Source: Pseudoscleropodium purum (Eukaryota; Streptophyta; Bryopsida; Hypnales; Brachytheciaceae). Taken from it: a stretch of DNA of 64,000 bases. Made by a program: the position numbers and the translations under genes. Positions 12,010 to 23,894 of the stretch are shown here, one piece after another. The stretch spans positions 13,394,501-13,458,500 of the forward strand of contig OZ017799.1 in NCBI GenBank assembly GCA_963969395.1, in the 5' to 3' direction. The notes under the pieces are model-generated. The model saw only the letters and a program-made list of their open reading frames with translations, searched no databases and was not told the DNA's origin. Positions within the stretch are counted from its first letter, which is position 1; every line of letters starts with the position of its first letter.

Positions 12010-12520
12010 ATGGTCAACATGCTGCCAGGACTCAAGGAGCTTGTGATCACCCTCCTCAACATGAACACAGTCACTTCGGTAACTTGTTCACAACTTGTTC
12101 TCAGTTGTCAGAGTTCCTGAGAGATCGTTAGTACAAGTTGTTAACCGTTTCATAGTCTACCTGCTGCTGTGCTGGAATGATGCTCTTACTGCAAGCGCTT
12201 GATGAGAACTTTTGAGGGTATGATTAACCTTGCTTAATTCTGTTGAAAGACTAGGAAAGCACTAAGTAAGCATAGATCGCAAGATTGTGCGTGCTAGCAA
12301 TGATTGCATCCAACTAGTTGATCTATCAGCATAAAGCTATAGCATGATGGAGAACTAATTACGGGAAGCAAAACAAGTTGTGCTTCAAAGTTTCGCTAAC
12401 TTAGCTTTCTCCTGCCATTGCATTCAGGTGGCTGGAGTTCAACCTCTCAACACCGGTGAGCTCACGGACGCTCTGGGCGTCTGGGCGGGGGGCATGGGTT
12501 ACATTGACGCCTCCTTCTGA
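12010..12520 (+). pseudogene. Orphan small-protein gene copy 1 (truncated)
   Basis: Exon 1 is 12010-12078 (ATG to a TCG/GTAACT donor, 23 codons) and exon 2 is 12428-12520. Exon 2 encodes VAGVQPLNTGELTDALG and then GVWAGGMGYID, and ends at TGA. In copy 2 the equivalent exon continues for a further 55 or so codons. Just after the stop, copy 1 loses the rest of the coding region. It is replaced by a second copy of intron sequence (12537-12605 repeats 12294-12370). Exon 1 is also degraded: its hydrophobic stretch, present in copy 2, is interrupted by charged residues. The family is not recognised. The ancestral product looks like a roughly 130-aa secreted or membrane-anchored protein. Confidence 0.6.
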
Positions 12521-13689
12521 TCAATCACCCACCTGGGCTAGCAATGATTGCATCAAACTAGTTCATCTATCAGCACAAAGAACATGACGGAGAACTAATT
12601 ACGGGAAGCAAATTGAGGTGCAGTTGAGGTGCCCTGGTTGCTATTGTTGCGCACTTGTAGTGCTGCATGGTGACTTGCAGTTTGTCAGTGGTAAGAGATT
12701 CGGTCAGGTTCGCCGAGCTCGCTGAGAACCTTGACATTGTAAAATACGATCTAAGAACAAGCCGTAGCTGGAAGGATCAATTAGCCAGAGGACTAGCTGA
12801 AATAGGTTCACTTTTTGTACACATGTGTTTTTTCTTTTCTCGCGAGGCAGCGAGTCTGTTCCATCGATTCCACTAGTTGGACCATCCCGCACTGAATGGT
12901 GCGGTGCAGTTGAGGTGCCATGCCGGATGTGGTTGCTACTGTAGCTCTCTTGTATTGCTGCATGGAGACTTGCAGTTCGTCAGTTGGATGAGACTAGGTC
13001 AGATTCGCCGAGCTAGCTGAGAACTGGGGACATTTATAGACGATCTAAGAATTGAATTAGTCGTAGCTAGCTGGAAGCCGTAGTTACAGGACTGTCTGTC
13101 TGGTCTGGATTAGGTTCGCTTTGTATACGTTTGTCGAGTATGAGTCATCGATGTGAGTGCGATGATCATCACTTTGAAGTTTGTGTGAATAAACTGGTCT
13201 AATCGACAGGATATTTGTGTATACTCAACTATCTTTCGAGTGAGTTATATATGTTATTGCATGATGTATCTTATGTGTACATGTTATCTTTTAGATTGCG
13301 TATTGAACCTTGAGCTCTTTCGAGAAATCAGTACTCTACTAGGATTTGCAGGCGAAAAACGGCAACTGTTGTCAAGCCACCTTTACTCTCGTAAAGGTTT
13401 CCATAAAATAATAAAATACCCGTGAACCAGAAAAACAACGTGGATCGAAATACAACTTTTACGAATCGAAAGTTGCTTCAATGTTGTCAATTTTGTTCTC
13501 AGTCTTGTTACCGATACAAATCTTTAGTTCTTTACCGATTCTCCACCGATTCTCCGATTCTTACCGGTTCCCATACGGAGAACCCTAAATCCTTGACGAA
13601 GATCGCTCACAGCTCGGATCCTTCTGTCTCTGTCTCTCTCTGGTGATCCCAGCACCGCAACAATGATGCTGTTCTCACAGTTGAAATGC

Positions 13690-15168
13690 AGCACATGGGC
13701 AGTCATTCGACAGCGAACATGGCCGGGAGCCCGAAAAAATTGTTGTGCAGTTCCGCCATGTGGCCTTTTTTCTTACTGTAGTACCTCCACAGAGAAAAAT
13801 GGGATCAGCCTGTGGGATCGCTGGTCGTCACACGGGTCGTCGATTTTTCAGAGCGGATGTAACGAAACGCTGATTTGCAGTCTATTGAAAAAAATTTGCA
13901 AAGAAGTCATTCTGAATTTCTATGTAAACCTGTTTTCAGAAAGAATTATAGGTTAATGTTCAAAGTAAAGGTCAATGATACGGAACTTACATCTCGTACT
14001 ATGCCTAGCCACATAAAAGCAAGTTCGTCAAATACTAGAAAAATCCCGTACTCAATTCAAACGATTATCAACTGCACTCTTCTCAGATTAAACATTCTGG
14101 TGAAGTGGTACCTGCGTGGCTATACACCCTGAGAAGGAAACAAGGGAGATGGTCTCAGTCATCTCTACCATCACCAAAGGAAATATATCCATCACCACAC
14201 GCTCTGACAGAAACTCATGCGTGAGTCTCAAAGTATCCAGAAGCTTTTGCAGATCCTGTGGATCATCACCATTGAATATCACGATACGGTACGAATTACA
14301 TAAGTTAGAGCATTTGAAATTACCGAAGGATAAGTACCAGAGGCATATGATAACTAGAATTTTGATCCACTTTCATACTGCCCGACATCATAAATAAGAC
14401 GAAGGTTACAAATACTTTCATGTGAGTGATTACAACAGCACTAAATCCCATCTGGGGAAGACGCGAAACCAGTCCTGCAGTCGGAGCAGCTGGTCAAGTG
14501 CGAATAGTCATTGGGACTCCAACGCGGCAACACTCTCATCTCGAAGTCTTCATGCCTGACCAGCTAGGTGGCTCGTGTTTCCCATCCAATCGGCAGCAAT
14601 AATTCTCATGTCGTTCAATACACTGTACGTCGCAGAGTAGGACATCAAGAATGTAGACACAACTGGATACAGCAATGGCGTCAAGAGGAAGTGAAAACGA
14701 ACAAAGATGATGTACTGTAAATAAAATAGCAAAGCTGCACTTTACTATCGTTACCGAGATAGATCTTTCTTCTTCTTGAACGTGTGCGAAGCATTATCGC
14801 AAATTTCTTTTGGACAAATTCCTGAACTTGTGCATGCAAGACCTCCCAAATCGAGTCAGTCACAAGGGTGTCCACTCTCTTCATCACGGTACCAACTCCT
14901 TTCATGTAGCTTATGAGTTCCACCAGAGTCTTTCTCTCTAGAGGAGTGTAGTTGCAACGAACTACCTGTGGATGAAAACCATGTGTGAAAGATTGCAACC
15001 AGCCAAACCAAACCAGAAAACTTATGCAACATACACCTTGAAAGGAAATGCATTAAAAAACATGGGGAAAGGAACAATGCAGACAATGCTCTCAACCTTC
15101 TCATAATCAGAAACTTCATTGGATTTCTCTGGATCAAATGGAGTCGCATCTTCAGCGGGTCCAGAAAA
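13690..15168 (-). pseudogene. PIR: PIR/SRA1 (SCAR/WAVE complex subunit) gene fragment
   Basis: PIR/SRA1 is the CYFIP-family subunit of the SCAR/WAVE complex that activates ARP2/3 actin nucleation. Exons with proper borders match its middle. They are 15168-15097 (FSGPAEDAT...SDYEK), 14965-14755 (VVRCNYTPLERKTLVELIS, VDTLVTDSIWEVLHAQVQEF), 14622 to about 14566 (VLNDMRIIAADWMGNT), 14255-14112 (LQKLLDTLRLTHEFLSE, EMTETISLVSFSG), 13929 to about 13840 (IQNDFFANFFQ, TANQRFV) and about 13770-13700 (ELHNNFFGLPAMF). About 280 family residues are missing between the third and fourth exons, and both gene ends are absent. A one-base deletion near 14790 shifts the frame before the KKKDLS segment, and a TAG lies in the fifth exon (13884-13882). 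Family assignment is strong; this copy cannot make the protein. Confidence 0.88.
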
Positions 15169-15790
15169 CTGTTACAGATCCAGGCAACAAGCTAGAAGAA
15201 TTGCAAGCTTAAAACCAAGGAGCCTAAGGTAAATTGAAATTCTACTTTGAAAGGTATCAACTACGGTTACTTTCAAAACATAGTTCAAATATTGAAAAAT
15301 GTGGGGCATAGTTTCTTGTTTCTCTTGGAAAATTTTCTTACCATACTTGAGGCTCCACAATGAGTTTTCTTAAATCCAAAACCTGAAAACATCAGCCACG
15401 AATGACCCTAGGGGTTGAAATCGTACGTGAATGCAACTCAGGGTGAGATAACAGGCTTTACACAATCCCTTGCATTAATGACAACTTCAGACGCATTTCA
15501 CACAACCAGTGTCCAATCCTGGACTATTGTAACTTTAGTTGGCATTTGGCAATGAACAAAACGAAACGAATTAACCCAAATCTACAACGAGTTTCTTGAC
15601 ACTCACCATACACACAAGTTTCTTAATTTCTTAATTAGGAAAGAAAGTGGTCATGATCTCAACAGCTCATCTGTAATCACAGTTCACAACAAACTTCTCA
15701 GAGTTCAATAAACAGAAAACTCGGTTCCCAAGCATCCGATCACGACGACCGAAGATTCGAGTCCACAACGCAAAGACTCCTATGGAAAAA
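15169..15790. other. Spacer between PIR and Raf fragments
   Basis: No exon I can assign. A short minus-strand stretch near 15345-15385 reads VLDLRKLIVEPQVW but has no family match I recognise. It may be intron or junction sequence. Confidence 0.35.
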
Positions 15791-15799
15791 ATCAAATAA

Positions 15800-17373
15800 C
15801 CATTCAAGATGATTCCAATGCTACTTCATTGTGCCCCAACCAACACCATCGTGGTAGCGAATTTAACTTTCAAGAAGCTAGCAAAATCTCGAAGGCATAA
15901 GTCCAATCACATGAGGTGGGCCATACCATTTCGATGCCTCAATCGAATGCAAGAAAACACAGAAAGAAATGTTTCTCAGAGAACACGATCACCATGATCA
16001 CTGCCACTAAGCAACATGAAGATAGAAATGGAAACGACCAACAATTCCCCAAAACCAGGCTGCAAGACTACTTATTTCTTGATGTAACACGAACCTGAAA
16101 ATAGAAATCTCGTTGCAGAAGTCTTGCACATTCTCAACAGTAAGATCTTGTTCAAGCATCAACTTAATAGCTACTTCTGCGCCTCTCCAGATCCCACGAA
16201 ATACTTCTCCAAAAACCTGCATGATTTACATCAGCCCCATCAAAATTGAAAACAGACGCCAAATACAATGTATTCACCCAGCAGTATCAACAAAAATCTG
16301 AGTTCAGTAGAAATAGCGGATTTGAAAAGACAGCGGCAATTCAAGAAAATACAGCTCAGCCAAATCATTTCAAGCATCTTCCTAAACAAAGGTTGCAACA
16401 AATGCTAGAAATACCAAACAATTTAAACACGAACACCATTTCGAAGCTCCGAGAATTCAATATCCCAGTCGAAAAAAGGCATCAGAGGCAGGGTTGGTAG
16501 AGAGGGCGACTGCACCGACAGAGCCCAGGACGTGGTCGCACTATTCGTATCTGATCCTACACTAGATGATCCTCTTGAAATAAACTCGTCGCTGCTTCTA
16601 GTGGACAATCTGGAAGTTTGCGAATCAGGTCCATGATTGCCAGCCTCACTGAACTCGTGATTGCTTGAACCAGAAACACCTTCACCATGTTTACGATTAC
16701 CATCGGCATCTGTGGTACTGGAGTCCAGAGACCTTCCGCAAGGCTGAAGGAAGAAAAAGGACATGCAGAACTGATGAGCCCTTCTCAATATAAAAAGATA
16801 AACATGAGAGAGAATACCGTACAACGTAGTTGATAAAGAAGAAAAATGCGAACTAAGTCTAATGCAACATAAGACATACACAAGATTTTCAACAGAGATG
16901 AACGTGACGTATGAAAACTGTAGCACGATTAAAACTATGAGAGATGCGCGCCACTCTACTTCCTTCGCAGGAATTTAGAATGTGAACATCTGCCGCACAT
17001 GCATCAGACTCGTGTCCTTTTGTTTGAATTCTCTCTTTATTCGGAGCTTCATTCATAGCTCTTACCGCCCTGAGAATGCAGAGGCACAGCCATAAAACCA
17101 GTCATTACACTCTTCTCTAAAATTATACGCACCACGCATTAGATAGCCATAAAACAAAAGTTGTATGTCAAAATAATGCCAGCTAGCCTATATTTGCCAA
17201 ATTGAATGGATCCGATTCCTTAATCGGACGACCAGTTTAGGAACATGTATGCCTCACTGGATCTCCATATGGAACCAAGGTAAAGATGCCATCTGACAAC
17301 TTCGTCGCTGATCTCAGGAGCAACGGTCGGTTTCCTGGCCCTTCGCATTTCCGCATGTGGACTACGATCCAGC
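15800..17373 (-). pseudogene. Raf-like MAPKKK gene fragment
   Basis: Minus-strand exons match plant Raf-like protein kinases (CTR1/EDR1 relatives). Exon 17373 to about 17277 reads SPHAEMRRARKPTVAPEISD then EVVRW. Exon 16743 to about 16428 has a Ser/Thr-rich linker ending in PFFDWDIEFSELRNG, the lead-in to the kinase domain. Exon 16216-16095 reads VFGEVFRGIWRGAEVAIKLM (FGEVFRG loop and the VAIK lysine), then EQDLTVENVQDFCNEISIF, containing the alpha-C helix. A decayed RLRHRN/VLVGA stretch follows near 15800-15930. The frame runs into TAA inside the glycine loop (RV-stop), and no HRD or DFG part of the catalytic domain is present. A Ser-rich stretch near 18050 and another near 17750 may be further exons, but are unproven. 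Confidence 0.82.
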
Positions 17374-17699
17374 CTGCAAATAAGGATTTCTATGACAAGA
17401 CGAGATTTAAAATCAACCAGCGCTCACAGCATTTGCACACAAAGATCATTTTCATGGAAATTCAGATAAACTGTGAAGGTTCCTACTTGGTTCCATAATC
17501 TATTAACGAGCATCAGTCCAATCCAGGATGGACAAAGTTTGATGTAAAGAGGGTGATTCTCATCCTTCATGGTCAATAGCCCCTTCGCCAAAAAATTGCA
17601 AAATACTAGGGAAAATATTCATAAAAAAATAAACAAAGACGATGCAGAGGTGCTCAAGGTACCAACTTTGACAGTGAGGAATCTCCCATATACTGCAGG

Positions 17700-18230
17700 A
17701 AATCCATCCACCTTGCCTCGTGCCTTATATCAACGGAATAATCCCTTTCCCGCCTGCAACAAGTATCATACTGTCAAAGAAACTACGGGATTCTCTCTTT
17801 TAGTCAATGACAGTACACACCAGAAAAAAGCCGGGAAAAAGTTAAAGCAAGTATGAGTCCACTGATGTGAGCCACCCTCACCACAACACAATACAAACCC
17901 CGCATCTGAGGGACGTCCTAGCTACATGAATTGTTTGTAAGACAAAGATCTTTGCATCTCTCCTGCTCTGGTACTCAATGAACAGGCTGACCTCCTCTGA
18001 CCTCAGAAGAGGTATCATCAGCCATGCTCGGATGCTGGGGCAACCCATCTGGGCTGCTGCACGTCAAATATCTTCCTGTAAGACCAGGATTTAACTTCTC
18101 CTATGCCCAATAAAGAAAGGTTCAAATGTAAGGGCGTCGATATGCCTTCCAAATTTGGGTTTGCTATTGAATTAAGGATAAGCATATCTCCTCCTTTAGT
18201 TCCAGGCCCCACAGCCGCTTAGTAAACACA
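17700..18230 (-). pseudogene. Possible further exons of the Raf-like fragment
   Basis: Between 18230 and 18000 the minus strand shows an open frame with CSSPDGLPQHPSMADDTSSE beside a good acceptor. Near 17760-17650 it shows RDYSVDIRHEARWMDFLQ. Position, orientation and Ser-rich composition would suit the N-terminal part of the adjacent Raf-like kinase. I cannot match them to a family with confidence, and they could be chance open frames in intron. Confidence 0.25.
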
Positions 18231-18351
18231 CAAAAACTCTCCCAAACTAAATCAAGGTCTCCGTACTGTTTGGCATGCCTAACAGGTGCTACCTTTGTTT
18301 TATAATTGTAATTTGAAAGATGATGAAAAATGAAATGAAGCCAGTCTCCTC

Positions 18352-18655
18352 AATTCTATCATGGTTGTCATAGTGAACGGACGTCCGGTTCGCCCATCCT
18401 TTAGAGGTCCTGCCCGTCCGATACAGTCAACACATAGTTGACTTTCTGATAACGAAAAAATAGGCCACGTGGATGCCATATGGATTAAGGAACATGCTGG
18501 GCGCGGACAAGATCGTCAGGGCCCTAGATTTTGCAATCCAAGGTGACATGTCATTCCGCAAAATTGCACAAGTTACAAAATTAAAGCCGTCCGGACCGTC
18601 TGTCCGTCCGGTCCTATGACCCTAACTCGCCCATTATGACAACCCTGAATTCAAT
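18352..18655. mobile_element. Nonautonomous hAT element (copy 3)
   Basis: The element is 18360-18647 (288 bp). Its left end is CATGGTTGTCATAGTG and its right end, reverse-complemented, is CAGGGTTGTCATAATG, a roughly 16-bp inverted repeat with two mismatches. Flanks are AATTCTAT (18352-18359) and AATTCAAT (18648-18655), an 8-bp target duplication with one mismatch. The interior carries the CGGACGTCCGG and CCGTCCGG words typical of this family. It sits inside the gene-fragment block between the Raf-like and CCR4-NOT fragments. Confidence 0.82.
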
Positions 18656-18999
18656 GATTCACATGCAACTTCTCAGACTTTAAAATCAAGTATAACAATA
18701 AATTATTCAAAGCGTAATGGAAAGTTAACCCACAGATCGACTACCGATATTATTAGAAATTTTCACCACTCTGAATTTCATTCCTTTGTGAGATTATGAA
18801 TGAGGCAAGAACATCTCATGATCCGACGAAATTGCCAAACTACAAGGACGGCCTTGAAGTACTTCCTGTATGTAGCCGACTCCCACTAAGCATCGAGTGC
18901 GCAAGGGGTCTGAATACGGGATATTTAGGACTACTGAAAGGAAACCACCAACCACAACTCCGATGTACATGTAGAGCGATTTAGAAAATATCCCCAAAA

Positions 19000-19355
19000 C
19001 TTAGCCATGCAGTACATTCCCGTATCCGATCTGAGAACTCCACACTCACCAACCGAATTGAGCGCAGAAAATTCTACAGAATTGAGAGACTGATCGATAT
19101 CTACATCGGCAGCATATAATTTTTCGGTAATCGTTACAAACTCAGGCAATCATACTTTACACCAGTCCAAGTTGGTAGCACGTCTCCTTTAATGCTTAGA
19201 TCGAGTAGCAAACTAGCTATCAACTGCACATGCACGCCCGCTAGCTCCATTATTTTCGGTCCATATTTACATTATCGTGCACAAAATCGAAAGGCAAGAT
19301 CGATTCTCAGCGATTCCAAATTGTGAAGAAAAGCGTCCCTTCCTTCCAGTCATGA
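19000..19355. repeat. Segment repeated at 22440-22740
   Basis: The stretch contains CCATGCAGTACR, AATTGAGAGACTGAT, a ...TCGGTAAT/GTTACAAACTCAGGCAATCA block, TGCACGCCCGCTAGCTCC, TATTTTCGGTCC and CCCTTCCTTCCAG. The same landmarks follow in the same order at 22500-22745. It shows that material immediately left of the second 3-kb repeat was itself duplicated inside the fragment block. Confidence 0.6.
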
Positions 19356-19451
19356 TAGCCCATGTGCTGCATTCCAGTCTCAAACAAACCAAAACTTGTG
19401 AACCTTCATTTCTTAAGAATGAAATTGAGGACATGATCCAGAAGTACTGAC

Positions 19452-21037
19452 CTTCTCTTTGACGACAGTGGAAGGCGGAACATTCGATATAACCTCCAGA
19501 TTTTCCAGAGCTTCGATCTTATCAAGAGGTTAAGATTGATATGTGTCGTCCACATCCTCAAAATTCTCAAAGTCATCCTGTAACAAGGAAGCACCCAATT
19601 ACTTCGTTACTACCGAGAATATACATGGCAGGCCATTGAAGATATGCTGAGGTGAGCCATCTGAACTTTCTACATGCCAATGTTTCACAAGTTCTTTCGA
19701 CAGAATTGTGAGAATATTCCGAATGTCCATCAGAGAGCGTCGTAGTTGTCTGCCTGCTGAGCAGAGTAAACGTCAGCTTAACAGACGCTATCATGCGTGG
19801 AATAAAAACAAATTATAGTTCTTTTCATCAGGAAGTTCATGCCTCAAATTCACTACACTGCAACACATACGTATCAATGAAGGGCAACAAAATCACACAC
19901 CTGCTCACGCTCAACATAATCCTCGACCAGATCGAGCTGACATCCGTCACTTCCTCGGGAGAGATTTCGTCATTGTTCATTAGACGCAATATTAATTAAT
20001 TCCAACTTTACGGTGTGCAATTTATGCCGACTGATCGACTCCTCGAGGTGGGTCTGTTCCTAATAACGGTGTCAAGCAGGAGTCGAATCTTGCATAAGCT
20101 TATAGCATTCCAATAACCACACTGACCGATATTGAAAAGTGCATCTTAACAACCAAGATTGCAAGAAACTCTGCATTGATTCAAACACACCTATTTTAGG
20201 GAAAATAGACGCAATACCAGACGGACAGGACGAGCCTTTCCCTTATTGACTTGAAGGCCCTCCATCTCTGCTTCAAACGGATCGATTTGAGATTCCAACT
20301 CACTAACCTGCCAAGACAAATATCGGAAATCAAGATACATTACAGCTGCGGAAAGACACCAAGAACAACAGATGCTGTGAAGAACAAGAGTAGGTAACTC
20401 ATTAACTTTAACCTGTCCGAAGGGAAATCCCCTCCTTAAATCAATACACAACCTGGAGAGACGGATGTGGCGAAAATGAACAAACCATTTTGTTTATCCA
20501 ATCTCGCGAATCTCCTTTTGCTTTATCTCGGGGATCCTGCTAACAAGCACACACATCCACCACCAACTAAAGTGGAAGTGTTGAGCTAATTACAGTATCG
20601 TATTTCCATAAATTCAACCACGCTGACGTACACCTGCGATCCCCCCAAGATGACATTGTTAAACACATCCACAGGTAAAGAGCTTGAATGTGCAAATCAG
20701 TAAGAACCAGAAATCAACATTCAATTTCCTACAATAAACTAGTTGTCACAATCCCTTAAACCAAAAAAAATAATGTAGCCCGCTCAAGGAAACGGGCACG
20801 ACCACCTTCACCGAATTCTTGCTTGTTTGATAAAAGCAAATAGCAAGCAAATCGGAACTAAGAAAATGGCAATAAAATTTTGTCCCATGAATAACACAAT
20901 TTCAACTCCATTCAAAGGGAGATTAACTGATTGAGCTTATTCACCTTGTTCCAGATGCTGTCAAAAACATCGACACCTTTCTAAACTTTCTTCAGCACTT
21001 TGTCGATTTCTCCTTGTATTTTGCGTGTGGCCCCCAT
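19452..21037 (-). pseudogene. NOT3: CCR4-NOT complex subunit 3 (NOT3) 5' fragment
   Basis: NOT3 is a scaffold subunit of the CCR4-NOT deadenylase complex. Exon 21037-20945 is 31 codons, starting MGATRKIQGEIDKVLKKV and then a TAG where the family has glutamine, followed by KGVDVFDSIWNK. Exon 20536-20486 gives DPRDKAKGDSRDWINKM. Exon 20307-20218 gives VSELESQIDPFEAEMEG and VNKGKARPVRL. Around 20000-19901 a frameshifted exon keeps EISPEEVTDV and LVEDYVEREQ. Exon 19577-19452 gives DDFENFEDVDDTYQS, stop, then PLDKIEALENLEV. The exon encoding the conserved YDTDN...KKEIKKLQ region is not found, and everything after the N-terminal coiled coil is absent. Two in-frame stops and a frameshift make it a pseudogene. 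Family identity is certain from five collinear exons. Confidence 0.92.
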
Positions 21038-21841
21038 GATGTATCCCTAGCATTGCCACCAGATGACCAAGTGTATTATACACAGTGCTCGTAACAACCG
21101 GTAATTAACTGCGAAGGCTGTAATTAACCACCTGGTCACCTGTCGTGTACATTGTAAATTGCAAAGATAGTTCTGTTCTATCAAAGTGCGGCAAATTTCA
21201 GTGAGACTTATTTAAAAATTCCAGAAGCAATCCGCAAGGAATAAAGTTCGAGAACAAAGTCAATTTCAATCGCAACAAACGCTCGCCGGCATTGGCTTAT
21301 ACCAAATTTCGTGATCAACCTTAATTATAGAACTTAACGCATCCAGAAATTACAAAGTGAACTCAATAAAAATACGAAAAACAATTTTTAAATATCCACG
21401 GAATCTCTTCAATCCGCAGTTCCACGGAGCATCTTCAATCCAAGACACTTCCATCAAACCCAACAAAGAAACTTATCACATCCGACTCAATGAAAAAATC
21501 GCACATTCTATCCTAAACGCTAGAAGAATTGCACAATAATACGAACTATAACCAAAAAGGAAAGACTCATGGCAGTCGTGAAACGAAACGAAAACGAAAC
21601 GCAAACGATGCATCACCTTGAGGGCGAAATTAGGGTCGTTCGAATGCTCGCGATGCGTCAAAGATATTGCGGCTATTTTCTCCAACAACCGATGGGCTCA
21701 TTGGATCGTCCACGGATTGCCTTTGGCAATTCACTGAAGCTTTGAAACAGCAATAATATGAAATACGTAGCTCTTCAATCCTTCGACTTTTACTTTTCCG
21801 TTTTGGCTTTAAGTTTTTTGTGTGATGAATGTAGTGGTGTT

Positions 21842-22524
21842 CATATTATGTGCCGTCGAATGGATACACTGACATATTTATCACGTGACTGCAGCCGCTG
21901 AATGGTGAGCTCTGTACTCTTGATCCCGAGAGCTTTTCTGTGAGTTCCTTCTTGGATGCAGTCAAGGATGGCTCCGAAGTTGCACTGCGCTGCATTCTTA
22001 CCGAACACTCTCCAGCAGTTTTCACTTTCATTATATTGAAACCTTCCTTCTGTGCGGAAGAGGTTTGTACCCTCCAGTTTGCAGTTTTGAGCTCTGATTT
22101 AATTTAATGCAGTATTATTGTTGCGTTAAAGTTGAATACGTAGCAACAATTTGATTGCCTGGTAGAATTCAACTATGTCCAATCATATATTTACCTCTTG
22201 AGTGTGCAATTTAACGCCGTCTAATTCACCGGGATGGCTTATCTTAATGGCTATCTTCAGCTCATCAGATGACAAGATTAAGTCGTCAATTTCGTTAAAT
22301 CACTGGAATTCATTTAAAATGTGTGCCAAGAATCGAGCCAACTTAAATTCTTCAACTAATTCAACTGCATTACGGAAGGATCCATGCAACACTACATTTT
22401 CCAAGAGTACACTTAAAGCAAGCCCTGTATTCAGACCTTCGTGATCATTTTTGAATGTCGCTACTTTACCGAAATTGACTTGTATAACTGTGTCAATGCT
22501 CCATGCAGTACGAAAACTCCACAC
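21842..22524 (-). pseudogene. Unrecognised gene 3' fragment
   Basis: The first piece (about 22522-22195) is open and protein-like: LNTGLALSVLLENVVLHGSF, NAVELVEEFKLARFLAHILN, then after one TGA, DDLILSSDELKIAIKISHPG. It ends at a GAG/GTAAAT donor. A second piece (from 22093 or slightly later, to a stop near 21842) is open in two frames. The more protein-like one reads NLFRTEGRFQYNESENCWRV and QCNFGAILDCIQEG. No family is recognised. The internal TGA and isolated position suggest a fragment, in the same orientation as the other captured pieces. Confidence 0.4.
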
Positions 22525-23750
22525 ATAATTAACTTAGTTAGGATTAAAATACAACAATTAATCAAAGATTTTATGGAATTGCGAGACTGATATTTGTATC
22601 GGTTGAATTGAATTTTCCGGTGATGTTTAAACACGTACTCAGACAATCAAGTACACATGCATGCCCCTACTAGCTCCAATATTATTTTTGGTCCTTACTG
22701 TCGCGGCTCTAAATTGCGAAGGAAAACATCCCATCCTTCCAGTTGCAGACGGGTCATGCATGCGGCCATGCGCGGAAAATGTGCAGGCGAAAAGATCCAA
22801 TTAACAATGTTCAGGATTGCAGGATTCAGCAAGCCAGGCAACCAGGCAGGTCACGTCGTTTCAGCAGGTGGGCGGTTCGACAAAGTGTCAGCGGCAGTGA
22901 CCAGGTTAATCCCACGCATCGTCACAATAGACGAATCACTGTAAATATCACTGGGCCATGCCCAAGGAGGTCACTTCGAAAATAGGTCAATTCCACGCAT
23001 CTTCAAAATGAATCACTGCAACTTCACGGGCCCTGGCCCAAGGAGGTCACTTCGGAGACAAGTACGTACATGGATGACTCTTGAATTCAGCTGCCCAAAG
23101 AGGTCACTTCGGAGACATGGACGTACATGAATAATTCCTTGAATTCAGCTGCAAAGTTACTGGCATCGATCATGGGTCCCAGGAGGGCTCCCAGCAGTCG
23201 TTATTTTGACGCAGTCGGAGGTGAAATAGAAATTCATCCACGATCAAGCGGGTCCAGCTGCCACATATCAAGCACGTTGGCACGGGATGAGTACGCTAGG
23301 CCGGTGGGGACGCGAAACTCTTTCTAGCTGCCGTCGAAATTATCTGAAAGAAATGGACAAAACATGGGAATGCAGGCTGTATTTTTGAAAAGAAAGAATC
23401 GAACACTTCGGGGAGCTTGTATCCTTGTTTCTTTATACTTATCTTTACTTCTTGAGCCTTCAATTTAATCGCCCACAGTTAGAGAAGTTGACTGAAAGAA
23501 AACTGACTTTCAAAAGCCAATATAGCATCAATGCAGCAGGATTAGGAGCAAGATTCTAGTTTTGAGTGAGATCAAGCTTTGTGCACTTGAACACTTGCTA
23601 GATGTAAAATGAAAAATGAGCACCTCCACATCTAGTCATCTAGAGATAGTACGTATTGCCAGGATTGAGAAAAACACAATGAGTGATGGCTTCTTCAATT
23701 CCTAGCCTGCCCGCATGCTGTTTGTCCCACCTAGTTGTTTATGTGGGAGC

Positions 23751-23766
23751 GGGATATAAATTTAGC
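23751..23766 (+). promoter_or_regulatory. TATA box of orphan gene copy 2
   Basis: TATAAAT at 23755-23761 within GGGATATAAATTTAGCCC, matching copy 1. The first ATG of the supported frame is about 135 bp downstream. Confidence 0.6.
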
Positions 23767-23894
23767 CCTTCCTTGCATCCTCAATCCCACAGTTCTCTCC
23801 CTTGCCATCCCCTTGAAGTGTGAGGTTTAGTCTTCAATCACTTGGTGCTTCATGTTCAAGCACCAAGTGGGATCTCGATCTGTTGTCATTCGTC

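Larger units (their letters stand above)
10858..13422 (+). repeat. 3-kb direct repeat, copy 1 (carries orphan gene copy 1)
   Basis: From CCTTCCAGTTGCAGACGGG onward this segment is closely similar, in the same orientation, to 22736-25758. Both copies have the iterated GGTCACTTCGG upstream region, the ATATAAAT TATA box, the two-exon orphan gene, a tandemly doubled 3' region of about 300 bp (the GAGGCAGCGAGTCTGTTCC / GTGCAGTTGAGGTGC blocks), and an AATAAA-rich end where similarity stops. Copy 1 has an extra internal duplication (about 11015-11410 against 11526-11840) and a rearranged second exon. Divergence with many indels shows the duplication is not recent. Confidence 0.85.

Noticed and set aside
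20060..20090. tRNA T-arm-like word (GATTCGACTCCTGC on the minus strand)
   Set aside because: The adjacent bases cannot form the T stem, and no acceptor, D or anticodon arm is present.
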